A DNA stretch of 64,000 bases, from positions 1 through 64,000 of the forward strand of contig JAIULZ010000004.1 of the NCBI GenBank assembly GCA_022565805.1, in the 5' to 3' direction. Position 1 is the first letter of the stretch. Each line of letters starts with the position of its first letter. Of this stretch, positions 9,445 through 17,411 are shown piece by piece. The notes beneath the pieces are model-generated. The model searched no databases, was not told the DNA's origin, and worked only from the letters and a program-made list of their open reading frames with translations. A program made the translations under genes and the position numbers. Source of the stretch: Balneolales bacterium (GTDB taxonomy: Bacteria > Bacteroidota > Rhodothermia > Balneolales > Cyclonatronaceae).

Positions 9445-9909
9445 AAATCTTTGTCATTTTGGAGTTAGTGTTTTTGTACGGATTTTACCGATTACTCTGC
9501 ACATGAAAATAAATTCACAGGTTTCTGAAAGATTGATTACTTTTTTTTGAGGCTTTGCGAAACTACTATTTTAATCGTCTGTAGCCGTATTTAAAAATAA
9601 ACCTCGAATATTATCTATAGAGCCTATGAAGAGGTTTATGTTAGTTCCGGCACTGAATACGAACAAATTATAAAGCTGTTCAGAGCTTTCACTTACAGAC
9701 TTATTTTTAATTGACCTTTGTTATATAGGATGGTTCGGCTAACTAAGTTCTAAAAATTACTAATCGCATTCAGAATTGTGCTTCAAAATCCTGCAGAGTA
9801 ATTGCCGGAATTAACTTCATCAATATAATTTCACTCAAAAAGCAGAACAACCAATTGTGCACCTGTACAGGCACGGGCACAGATTCCTGTAGCTTTTGCT
9901 TCATTTCGC
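9445..9909. other. Intergenic region holding a 142-bp repeat copy
   Basis: The 465 bp between serine palmitoyltransferase and the acyltransferase is AT-rich and has no supported coding region. Its central part, 9549-9690, is one copy of the interspersed inverted-terminus element described separately. The rest shows nothing I can name. Confidence 0.5.
9549..9690 (+). repeat. MITE-like intergenic element, copy 1
   Basis: 142 bp beginning GAGGCTTTGCGAAAC and ending CAGAGCTTTC, imperfectly inverted. It shares GGCTTTGC-AAAC-ACT-TTTT, the CGTCT block and the near-terminal AATACGAACAAA block with the copies at 30051-30192 and 54443-54585, at the same spacing and nearly the same length. No transposase is encoded. 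Confidence 0.5.
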
Positions 9910-9933
9910 TTGTTAAATCTTAAGATGACGCAG

Positions 9934-11061
9934 ACTGTTAATTCTTATGAAGTAAGTATTGTGGAAAATTCTTCTCAGATGAAGACTTTTCTGAAATTCC
10001 CTTATTTCCATTATAAAGATGATGAAAACTGGATAGCACCGCTGTATATCCAACAACGGGATTTACTGGATCCGGCTAAGAATCCTTATTTTAATCATAC
10101 AGACGCTGTCTATTTTTTGGCCGAAAAGAATGGTAAACCTGCCGGTAGGTTGGCTGCTTTTATAAACCATGAGTGGATTGATTACAATAAGCAAAATACC
10201 GGATTCTTCGGTTTTTTTGACTGTATTGATGATGTGAAAATGGCCAAACTTCTGTTTTCTATTGCCAAAGATTGGCTTAGAGAAAGAGGCATGGATTCTG
10301 TTATGGGGCCGCTTAATCCCGGCTGGATGTACGAAATTGGCATGCTAATAGAAGGGTTTGAGCAAAAGCCCTACATAATGATGCCCTGGAATAAGCCTTA
10401 CTATCAGAAGCTTGTTGAAAAACAGGGCTTCACAAAAGCGATGGATTTATTCGCATATATTGTGAGCGATAAAGATGTTGCCTTAGACAGAATAGAGCGG
10501 GCCGAAAAAATTGTACGGCACAGGCTACCGGATTTAAATATCAGAACGGTTAATATCCGCGATTTTAAAAACGAAGCAGAAACCATACGTCAGCTTTTTA
10601 ATCAAGCATGGGCTGCAAACTGGGGTTTTTCACCCGTTGGACAAGAAGAGTTTAACCATATTGCTAAAGATCTTAAGCTGATACTCGACAAAGACTTTGC
10701 TCATATAGCAGAAATAAATGGAAAACCGATTGGGTTTTCGGTTGCTCTGCCCGATATGAATCAGGCGTTCAGGCATTTAAGAGATGGTAAATTACTTCCA
10801 ACAGGAATTTTTAAACTGTTGTATCACAAGAGAAAAATTAACAGAATTCGTACAGCCTTGATGGGGGTAATTCCCGAGTATCAGGGTAAAGGTGTAGATG
10901 CATTGTTACACCGGGAAGCTATACGGAAAGGATTGCCGCGCGGTTTTAACGAATCGGAGCTGAGCTGGCTTCTGGAGTCTAATACAGATATGCTGCGGGT
11001 AGCCGAAAAAATTGGCGGTAAAAAAGACAAAACGTTTCGACTGTTTATCTGTGAGTTGTAA
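9934..11061 (+). CDS. GNAT-type acyltransferase, candidate bacterial ceramide synthase
   Basis: A GNAT-superfamily protein of about 375 residues. An N-terminal module (FPYFHYKDDENWIAPLY, then NPYFNHTDAVYFLAEKNGKPAGRLAA) gives the GNAT strands, followed by GPLNPGWMYEIGMLIEGF and MMPWNKPYYQKLVEKQGF. The C-terminal half holds a second GNAT-like strand set ending in a VIPEYQGKGVDALL acyl-CoA loop near 310-323. This architecture resembles the family that contains Caulobacter bCerS, which N-acylates the sphingoid base. Adjacency to serine palmitoyltransferase supports that, but acyl specificity is inference. The start is uncertain: ATG at 9934 (MTQTVNSYEV) is preferred here, and a TTG at 9910 would add 8 residues. 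Confidence 0.72.
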   Translation, partial: TVNSYEVSIVENSSQMKTFLKFPYFHYKDDENWIAPLYIQQRDLLDPAKNPYFNHTDAVYFLAEKNGKPAGRLAAFINHEWIDYNKQNTGFFGFFDCIDDVKMAKLLFSIAKDWLRERGMDSVMGPLNPGWMYEIGMLIEGFEQKPYIMMPWNKPYYQKLVEKQGFTKAMDLFAYIVSDKDVALDRIERAEKIVRHRLPDLNIRTVNIRDFKNEAETIRQLFNQAWAANWGFSPVGQEEFNHIAKDLKLILDKDFAHIAEINGKPIGFSVALPDMNQAFRHLRDGKLLPTGIFKLLYHKRKINRIRTALMGVIPEYQGKGVDALLHREAIRKGLPRGFNESELSWLLESNTDMLRVAEKIGGKKDKTFRLFICEL

Positions 11062-11641
11062 TTTAGTTACTTTATTTTTGAAAATTGGCTGTATATGAGG
11101 TCATCTATCGTTTTCATTTATGCTAAATGCAATACTACTGGCTTAAGGGCGTAGTAAAACTGAGCATCATCTAAGTTGATATTACAACAAAAGCTTTATC
11201 GCAGGCATTACTACGATTTACAGGTCTGTTTAAAAGCGGTATGGTATCTAAAGAGCTATCCCTTAAAGATTCGTTCAAATAGAAAGTTCTAATAGTATTC
11301 GATTGTTCTCAGGTAGGAAACCTTGTATTCACATTTACGAAGTTGATTCTCAAAAAAGGAGGATTGAAACTGAACTGTGTAATTACCAAGTCTGTTTAAC
11401 TTCTTTTATTTGGGAATAATGGCATTTCGCCTAAAAAAATAATTTTTTTTAGGCGCTACTGCCAAGCTTAATGCAAAGACATATTATTACGTTAAAAAAG
11501 TCTTCCTGAAAGCGGTTTTCTGATTAAATACGCTATGTTACAAGGGTGTAAAATCCTTGCTCCGTGTTGGGAGAACTGTGCCAAAAAGTGTATTTTAGCC
11601 GCGTTATTAAGGAGGATCAATCACTAAAAAATATTAGGTAA
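11062..11641. other. Long leader/intergenic region before the E1 gene
   Basis: 580 bp without a supported gene. It contains the perfect hairpin at 11428-11455, and a purine-rich AAGGAGG at 11609-11615 that is 26 bases from the ATG and so probably too far to act as a ribosome binding site. A promoter for the E1 gene is expected between the two but was not identified. Confidence 0.5.
11428..11455 (+). terminator. Rho-independent terminator-like hairpin
   Basis: CGCCTAAAAAAA and TTTTTTTAGGCG form a perfect 12-bp stem around TAAT. The AT-rich arms give a T-run on either strand, so it could end transcripts from the acyltransferase side or from the minus strand. It lies 367 bp after the acyltransferase stop. 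Confidence 0.5.
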
Positions 11642-13714
11642 ATGAGTGTAAAAACATTAAACGGCACATCCGAATTAGTGCCATCTGATTCCTCGTTTAA
11701 GGTCAGATCCGCAAGTATTAAGAAATTCAGTAAAGAACACTTAATGGAGTCGCTGCGTACAATGATGCTGTCGCGCCGTCTCGACGATAAAATGCTTACA
11801 CTTCTTAAACAGGGAAGAGGATTTTTCCATATCGGTGGTTCCGGACATGAGGCTATACAGATTGCTGCGACCCGAAATATGGTGCCCCGGAAGGACTGGG
11901 GTATGCTTTATTACCGGGATATGGCATATTCGCTTGGTATGGGTATGACAGCGCGGGAGTTGCTTTCTGCTCATTTGTCTAAAGTAACCGATACTTCTGG
12001 TGGGCGGCAAATGCCATCACACTTCAACAGCAAAGAATTTAGAATTTTGTCGGTTTCAAGCGCACTTGGGGCTCAATTTTTGCCGGGTCTTGGGTTAGCG
12101 CAGGGTATTAAGATGATGGGCGACGACGAAGTTGTCTATATATCAACAGGAGATGGCGGAACTTCAGAAGGGTCATTTTTCGAACTCCTGAACTGGGCCA
12201 CAAGAGATAAGGTGCCCGCTGTTATTGTCGTTCAGGATAATAAATATGCTATTTCGGTTCCGGTTAGCGAACAAACCAGCAATAAATCTATTTCTAAAAC
12301 AGTAGCAGGGTTCGAAAATCTTGAAATTATTGAATGCGATGGTACAGATTATTTTAACTCATTCGCGGCTATGGAAAAAGCCGTTGCCTATGCCCGCAGT
12401 GGTAAAGGGCCTGCATTGGTTCATGCGCATGTAGTTCGTTTGCTACCACATTCTTCATCAGATGATCACAGAAAATACCGTAACGAAGATGAGCTGGAGG
12501 CAGATAAGCTTCATGATCCTATTACAAAGCTTTCTCAAAAACTGATCAAAAATAAAATTGCGGATCAGGAAGAGATTGATGCTCTTTTTGCAGATGTGAA
12601 AAAGCAGGTAGATGATGATACCGAATGGTGCAGAAAACAGGATGAACCAACTGCTGCCGATGCACTAACGCATGTGTTATACGAAGGTGAACTGGATCAC
12701 GAATACGAATCGGAAGAACCATCTGGCGAGCCAATTGTGATGGTTGATGCTATTAATCACGCTATTGCTGAAGAAATGGAGAGGGATGAGCGCGTTATCG
12801 TATTTGGTGAGGATGTTGCCGGGGGCAAAGGCGGAGTTTTTACGGCCACAAGAGGTCTTACAGATCGTTTTGGTAAACAGCGTTGCTATAATTCTCCAAT
12901 CGCAGAGGCTTCAATTATTGGTACTGCCTGCGGACTAAGCGTTAAAGGTTTCAGGCCTGTTGTGGAAATTCAGTTCGCAGATTATATATGGCCGGCTATG
13001 CAAATGCTCCGTAATCAGGTGCCGGTACTTCGCTATCGCTCAAATAATGTTTGGGCTAGCCCGATGGTAATACGCGTTCCTTGTGGAGGCTATATCCACG
13101 GCGGACTCTGTCATAGCCAGAATATCGAAGCTACATTTGGTCATATTCCCGGTTTTAAAATTGTAATGCCTTCTAATGCTGCAGATGCTAAGGGCCTATT
13201 AAAGACGGCTACCCGATCTGAAGATCCGGTTTTATTCCTTGAGCATAAGTTCTTGTATCGGCAGGGTTTTGCCAGATCACCGGAACCGGGACCGGATTAT
13301 CTCACTCCAATTGGCAAAGCGAAATTAGTTCGTGAAGGCAGCGATCTTACTATTGTAACCTACGGAGCTTTGGTTCAGAAGGCCTTAAATGCAGCTAAAG
13401 CATGGGCAAAAGAAGGATACGAGATAGAGGTGATTGATCTCCGGACTATAGTACCCTACGATGCTGAAACCGTGCATAATTCTGTACGCAAAACAAATAG
13501 AGTTATAGTTTTACACGAAGATTATGAGTTCCTCGGAATGGGTGGAGAAATATCGGCTCAGATCATGAGCCACTGCTTCGAATATTTGGATGCCCCGGTT
13601 AAGCGTGTTGCGGCTAAATTTGCTCCAATCGGTTTTGCTGCTCCGCTCGAAGAAGAGTTACTGCCGAACGATAAAGATATTGATAGCGCTATTCGCGAAG
13701 TGAAAGCCTATTAA
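11642..13714 (+). CDS. Fused E1 alpha/beta subunit of a 2-oxoacid dehydrogenase
   Basis: The thiamine-diphosphate E1 component, with both subunits on one 690-residue chain. The alpha half (about 30-350) has the ThDP/Mg motif starting GDGGTSEGSFFELLNW and ending in QDNKYAISVP, plus LLPHSSSDDHRKYR with the phosphorylation-loop-like HSSSDD. The beta half (about 365-690) has VFGEDVAGGKGGVFTATRGL, VEIQFADYIWPAMQ and LHEDYEFLGMGGEIS. Fused E1 proteins are common in Bacteroidota and usually act on branched-chain 2-oxoacids; pyruvate is the alternative. No E2 or E3 is adjacent. Branched-chain acyl-CoA would be a primer for iso-branched sphingoid bases made by the nearby serine palmitoyltransferase, which is an inference. 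Confidence 0.92.
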   Translation: MSVKTLNGTSELVPSDSSFKVRSASIKKFSKEHLMESLRTMMLSRRLDDKMLTLLKQGRGFFHIGGSGHEAIQIAATRNMVPRKDWGMLYYRDMAYSLGMGMTARELLSAHLSKVTDTSGGRQMPSHFNSKEFRILSVSSALGAQFLPGLGLAQGIKMMGDDEVVYISTGDGGTSEGSFFELLNWATRDKVPAVIVVQDNKYAISVPVSEQTSNKSISKTVAGFENLEIIECDGTDYFNSFAAMEKAVAYARSGKGPALVHAHVVRLLPHSSSDDHRKYRNEDELEADKLHDPITKLSQKLIKNKIADQEEIDALFADVKKQVDDDTEWCRKQDEPTAADALTHVLYEGELDHEYESEEPSGEPIVMVDAINHAIAEEMERDERVIVFGEDVAGGKGGVFTATRGLTDRFGKQRCYNSPIAEASIIGTACGLSVKGFRPVVEIQFADYIWPAMQMLRNQVPVLRYRSNNVWASPMVIRVPCGGYIHGGLCHSQNIEATFGHIPGFKIVMPSNAADAKGLLKTATRSEDPVLFLEHKFLYRQGFARSPEPGPDYLTPIGKAKLVREGSDLTIVTYGALVQKALNAAKAWAKEGYEIEVIDLRTIVPYDAETVHNSVRKTNRVIVLHEDYEFLGMGGEISAQIMSHCFEYLDAPVKRVAAKFAPIGFAAPLEEELLPNDKDIDSAIREVKAY

Positions 13715-13754
13715 TTAGAAAAAAGTACATACAAAATCTTTATTCCCAAAAATT

Positions 13755-13793
13755 AAAGCCTGATAACTTTATGTGAGTTGTCAGGCTTTTTTA
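13755..13793 (+). terminator. Rho-independent terminator of the E1 gene
   Basis: AAAGCCTGATAAC pairs with GTTGTCAGGCTTT (one G-T wobble) around a 9-nt loop, followed by TTTT. It starts 40 bp after the E1 stop codon. Confidence 0.8.
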
Positions 13794-14033
13794 TGGATCA
13801 ATAGTATCGGAGCGCGGTAAAAGAAAAAGTAATTTCTGCGTATCAATTCCTCATTTTCAACAGCAAATTGTCTTTATGAGACGATACTGCAGCGGGTAAT
13901 AAGCAAAATGCGAACTAAGGTCGAATATCCTTCACCAGTTTTCCATTCCCGGTGAATTAGCTCGACGTTTTCGGTCTGCCTCTTCCGTCTTCCTTAATTT
14001 ACCGTTTCGAGCAAAATGACTGCATAAATTACC

Positions 14034-14075
14034 AAGCGTGATGTGATCAGTGTAATGATCACATCACGCTTTTTG
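14034..14075. terminator. Strong hairpin, possible terminator
   Basis: AAGCGTGATGTGATCA and TGATCACATCACGCTT form a perfect 16-bp stem with loop GTGTAA, followed by TTT on the plus strand. No plus-strand gene lies between it and the E1 terminator, so the transcript it would end is unknown. It could also serve the converging esterase gene, whose stop is about 155 bp away. Confidence 0.55.
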
Positions 14076-14229
14076 ATTTAAGAAAAGGAAGACCGGGCAA
14101 TATTCATCTTAGCTAATTCAAATCTTCTCTTACTTTTTGTATAGAATCTTTTGGGTCTCAGATTGTTTGCTTATTGTAATTTCTATCATGATAACCTGAT
14201 AGAATTTACCGTGGATTGGAAAGTTGATT

Positions 14230-15441
14230 TTAGTCTCCGAAAAGCCATACAGCAGCCATGGGGAACTCCCTACTCCATTCAACCTCGCTGTGTTTGCCCT
14301 TAAGGTTTACAGATAGGGTAGAGGTAATATTACGACCGCTAAGCCTTGCTGCTTCCAGACGGGTATGAAAGGTTTCGAGTCTACCGAGCAGGAACTTGCT
14401 TTCATCACCACCGCCGTAAATATAAATTCTGCCTTCAAAGGTTTTTGCTTCATCTATAAATCGGTCGGGCAGACCGGGAGTTACCCAAAAAGATGGAGAA
14501 AAAAGCAAGAGTCTGGAATATGTTTCGGGGAAAAGTTTGGCGGCATAAATGCTGATGAGTCCGCCCATAGAGCTGCCACCGATTCCCGTATATTCCCGTT
14601 CCGGTTTGGTACGGAAATGTGTGTCTACATAGGGCTTTAGCGTTTCGGTTAAAAACCGTGCATAGCTTTCGCCTTCACCCGCGCCAAGTCGGGAAGTAGG
14701 GATGCTCGGCGTAAATTCTGCTATTCGCTGATCTTCTGCGTGATCTATGGCTATCACAATAAATTCTGCCATATTGTGTTCCGAAAGAAATGCGAGTCTT
14801 TTATCGAGCCCCCAGCTCCCGAATGGGGCATGATCGTCGAATAAATTTTGTCCATCTTGCAGATAGAGCACCGGGTAGTGCTTGTCGCTGTTGAAATAAT
14901 CGTATGGTAGCAGGGCTGTGATTCGTCTTGTTTTTATTAGCTGCGGTATTTCAAAATTTTCGTCAAAAATATTAATGAGAGGCCGGTATGCATCGCTATA
15001 ATAGCAATTATTTCTTTTCCAATGAGGTACCCGGTCTTTGGTGCGCACAGCATATTTCGATATCATTCTTTCGGAAGCTTCATTGCCGAAATGGTCCAGC
15101 TCTGCATCGCTCCATCCCCCTCTTGTAAACTTGTATTCGATTACATCGGGCAGGTCGTCTACAAGTTCAAAAACAAATTCATACTCAAAATCATTGTTTT
15201 TTTTTAGTTTGTATCTGTCTAATGCCGGAGACCAGTCGTTGAAATTTCCAGCTATATAAACGGGTCTGTCATCGGCTTGATCCGTAAATAGCTGAATAGT
15301 TAAGGATTGTGACATGGTAGTATTTTCGCAGTTAAATTCTGTTGATTCAGAACTATTGGAGCCGATTTTGCAGGATGTCAAAACCAGCGTAAATAATAAG
15401 CAGGTAAACTGCCAGACAAGCGTATATTTGTTTGTAAGCAC
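14230..15441 (-). CDS. Lipoprotein esterase (PF00756-type) with N-terminal CBM48-like domain
   Basis: A 403-residue predicted outer-membrane or periplasmic lipoprotein. The signal sequence ends in the lipobox LTSC (Cys24). Residues about 45-125 resemble the AMPK/glycogen-binding CBM48 fold (PVYIAGNFNDWSPALDRYKL). From about 160 onward there is an alpha/beta-hydrolase of the esterase-D/Fes type, with VLYLQDGQNLFDDHAPFGSWGLD, the nucleophile elbow GGSSMGG near 283-289, and a late His in LKGKHSEVEWS near 380-390. Relatives include enterobactin esterase, feruloyl and acetyl-xylan esterases. The acceptor is unknown; the carbohydrate-binding-like domain hints at a glycoside or starch-linked ester. 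It is monocistronic between two hairpin-rich gaps. Confidence 0.83.
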   Translation of the reverse strand: MLTNKYTLVWQFTCLLFTLVLTSCKIGSNSSESTEFNCENTTMSQSLTIQLFTDQADDRPVYIAGNFNDWSPALDRYKLKKNNDFEYEFVFELVDDLPDVIEYKFTRGGWSDAELDHFGNEASERMISKYAVRTKDRVPHWKRNNCYYSDAYRPLINIFDENFEIPQLIKTRRITALLPYDYFNSDKHYPVLYLQDGQNLFDDHAPFGSWGLDKRLAFLSEHNMAEFIVIAIDHAEDQRIAEFTPSIPTSRLGAGEGESYARFLTETLKPYVDTHFRTKPEREYTGIGGSSMGGLISIYAAKLFPETYSRLLLFSPSFWVTPGLPDRFIDEAKTFEGRIYIYGGGDESKFLLGRLETFHTRLEAARLSGRNITSTLSVNLKGKHSEVEWSREFPMAAVWLFGD

Positions 15442-15846
15442 TCAGATATGTTTAGTCCCCATATTATGTAAAAACAAGCATTTATAAAAAGCAATAAACA
15501 GTTTATTTGATATTTACCCCGCTTCAACCCGATCACAAAAACCTGTTTCGGGCTTTTACGTCTACTGGACTTGTATTTAGTTTTAGCTACGACTACAAGC
15601 AAGATCCATTGCAGTTTTTCTAAAGTTTTCTAAAACCAAGCTCTGCCCGAAACATACAATAGTTTCTGGGAAAATTCCTGTGCTGTGGTATAATTACGCA
15701 TTAGCTTTAAACCAACTGGTTTATATCAGGTAGCTAGCTCGGAATCGAAATTAATGCTTTTCCAGCCAAAATCAATCAAATTAGAAAATCAGTACATTCT
15801 TTATTTTGCTTTCTCAATAGCACTAATAAGATCTGCCGGAAAGCTT
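15442..15846. other. Intergenic region with a long-spaced inverted repeat
   Basis: 405 bp of low G+C sequence upstream of the esterase, which probably holds its promoter. It contains the 10-bp inverted repeat TGTTTCGGGC / GCCCGAAACA at 15544-15553 and 15645-15654. I find no coding region with support. Confidence 0.45.
15544..15654. repeat. 111-bp segment bounded by 10-bp inverted repeats
   Basis: TGTTTCGGGC at the left end and GCCCGAAACA at the right end are perfect inverted copies 91 bp apart. The spacing is too long for a simple terminator. It could be a small non-autonomous element or chance. Confidence 0.3.
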
Positions 15847-16383
15847 TTATCGGGGAGTAAGCTCAGGATCGATAGTGTCTATTACAACCCAGGCACCGGG
15901 AAAGTAGTTACGCACAATTTGCAGGAATTCATTCGCGGAAGACCGGGTTCGGAAATCACCGACACGTACTCTGTAATTGGGCTGACGAAACGTGATATAA
16001 GACTCGGGCACGAGTTCAAAAGGCATATTCGGGTATTCATAGGCCCAGTCGTAGTAGGCGTTGCTAACGGAATCGGCCTTGGCTACATTATCGGTATTCA
16101 GAAGCTGAATACGAAACCCTTGGTTGGAGTTGATTTCCCGAATATCGTCTTCAGAAAGCATAAAAGCGTCCGGAATTTGATTATTCAGAGATATGAAATG
16201 GGCGTTGGGATCGGGCCTTAAGCTATTGAGATCTTCGGTGCCGAGCAGAGATGATGTTTTTAAAGTAACGGTTTCTTCGGCTGCATCTGCTTCAGCTTCT
16301 ACAAGTTCGGCCGGCCCGGCACAGGCCTGCATAACCAACAGGACCGCAATTATGGGTATAAGGTGGTAAAAACGATTCATCAT
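15847..16383 (-). CDS. SPOR-domain lipoprotein
   Basis: A 178-residue lipoprotein. The start at 16383 (MMNRFYHLIPI) places a signal peptide with lipobox VMQAC immediately at the N-terminus. An upstream in-frame extension would run through the terminator hairpin at 16424-16465, so it is rejected. After a low-complexity Ala/Glu linker, the C-terminal 85 residues (GFRIQLLNTDNVAKADSVSN, then NYRVRVGDFRTRSSANEFLQ) form a SPOR repeat. That family binds denuded peptidoglycan glycan strands, often at the septum. It is a single gene after the aldehyde dehydrogenase operon's terminator. Location in the cell envelope is confident; a cell-division role is inference. Confidence 0.82.
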   Translation of the reverse strand: MMNRFYHLIPIIAVLLVMQACAGPAELVEAEADAAEETVTLKTSSLLGTEDLNSLRPDPNAHFISLNNQIPDAFMLSEDDIREINSNQGFRIQLLNTDNVAKADSVSNAYYDWAYEYPNMPFELVPESYITFRQPNYRVRVGDFRTRSSANEFLQIVRNYFPGAWVVIDTIDPELTPR

Positions 16384-16423
16384 TTTGTGTAAAGGAAATA
16401 CATGATTGTACAGGAAAAATAAT

Positions 16424-16465
16424 AAGGATGATGGCTTTCGGTCAAGCAAAGAAGCCATCATCCTT
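16424..16465 (-). terminator. Terminator of the deoC-aldehyde dehydrogenase operon
   Basis: AAGGATGATGGCTT and AAGCCATCATCCTT form a perfect 14-bp stem around a 14-nt loop, followed on the minus strand by an AT-rich tract. It sits 58 bp after the last gene of the operon. Confidence 0.8.
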
Positions 16466-16522
16466 TAATATAATACGGCTAAACAAACTTTCGTATTGTC
16501 ACACGGGAAAGTTGTTTACTGC

Positions 16523-17386
16523 TTAAATTCCAACAGGATGCCAGGTTGTCTTGATTTCCTGAAGATCGAGTATACAATACGGGTTTTTGAAGCTTTCGTC
16601 GAAAAAGTTATTGCTTGTTTCTACTACTACATGCTTTACATTTTTGGATGCCTGTTCCTGAATAAGTTTCAGGCTTTCGGTATCAGAGCCACCATAGATT
16701 ACGGCATTTACGTCCATATGGGAAGCGAACTGCTCTAAAAGCTCTTCCCTGAAACCACTCAGGATATTAATAACTCCGCCAGGCATGTCTGATGTGTGCA
16801 GAATTTCTGCAAAGGTAAGGCCTGCCAGCGGGTTGTTTTGTGGAAGAAGAACAATTACGCTGTTTCCACCCGCAATTGCCGGTAGAATTAGCTGTAGTAA
16901 TCCAAGAAGCGAGCTTTTCTCGGGCATTATTACAGATACTACACCGGTTGGTTTTGGTACCGAAAAGTTAAAATAACTACCGGCCACTGGATTAACCGTA
17001 CTGAAAATCTGCTGGAATTTATCGCACCATCCGGCAAAATATACAACCCGGTCTATGGCTTCATTTACTTCTTCGACAGCTTTTTTGGAGCTTAAGCCTT
17101 CAAGTACGAGTTCTTCGGCAAGCTGTGAAGCGCGGCCTTCCATCATTTCGGCAATGCGATACAGAATCTGACTCCTGTTATACGCCGTTCTGGATGCCCA
17201 GCCGCTTTGGGCCTTGCGGGCCGCTACAACTGAGTTGCGGAAATCTTTTCTGGAGGCCCGGCAAATATTGGCAATCTGGTTTCCGTTTTTGTCTTTAAGG
17301 GAATAATACCGCTCGGATTCGGATCGCGGAAAAGCCCCGCCAATATACATTTTATATGTTTTCTTTACTTCTAGTCGCTTATTCAT
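16523..17386 (-). CDS. Truncated, catalytically degenerate aldehyde dehydrogenase homologue
   Basis: A 287-residue protein that aligns with the N-terminal and cofactor-binding part of aldehyde dehydrogenases (MYIGGAFPRSESERYYSL, AARKAQSGWASRTAYNRSQ, VVYFAGWCDKFQQ). The usual catalytic Asn region PWNF is replaced by MPEKSS, the ELGGK glutamate region reads VVETSNN, and the protein ends before the catalytic-cysteine segment. It should therefore not oxidise aldehydes. The start is ATG at 17386, 25 bp after the full-length aldehyde dehydrogenase stop, so it is translated from the same mRNA. Open sequence and intact composition argue against recent decay; a non-catalytic partner subunit is possible. 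Confidence 0.82.
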   Translation of the reverse strand: MNKRLEVKKTYKMYIGGAFPRSESERYYSLKDKNGNQIANICRASRKDFRNSVVAARKAQSGWASRTAYNRSQILYRIAEMMEGRASQLAEELVLEGLSSKKAVEEVNEAIDRVVYFAGWCDKFQQIFSTVNPVAGSYFNFSVPKPTGVVSVIMPEKSSLLGLLQLILPAIAGGNSVIVLLPQNNPLAGLTFAEILHTSDMPGGVINILSGFREELLEQFASHMDVNAVIYGGSDTESLKLIQEQASKNVKHVVVETSNNFFDESFKNPYCILDLQEIKTTWHPVGI

Positions 17387-17411
17387 AATAGCTTTGCTGG
17401 AAAAATTCGGA

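Larger units (their letters stand above)
13715..14229. other. Convergent intergenic region with two hairpins
   Basis: 515 bp between the converging E1 and esterase genes. It holds the E1 terminator (13755-13793) and a second, perfect 16-bp hairpin (14034-14075). The 240 bp between the two contains no supported gene. Confidence 0.55.

Noticed and set aside
16384-16461. N-terminal extension of the SPOR lipoprotein
   Set aside because: The extension would be encoded by the terminator hairpin at 16424-16465 and would remove the signal peptide from the N-terminus.
16523-17386. Pseudogene label for the short aldehyde dehydrogenase
   Set aside because: The frame is open over 287 codons with ordinary composition and tight operon spacing, so I report it as a gene with lost catalytic residues rather than as decayed.
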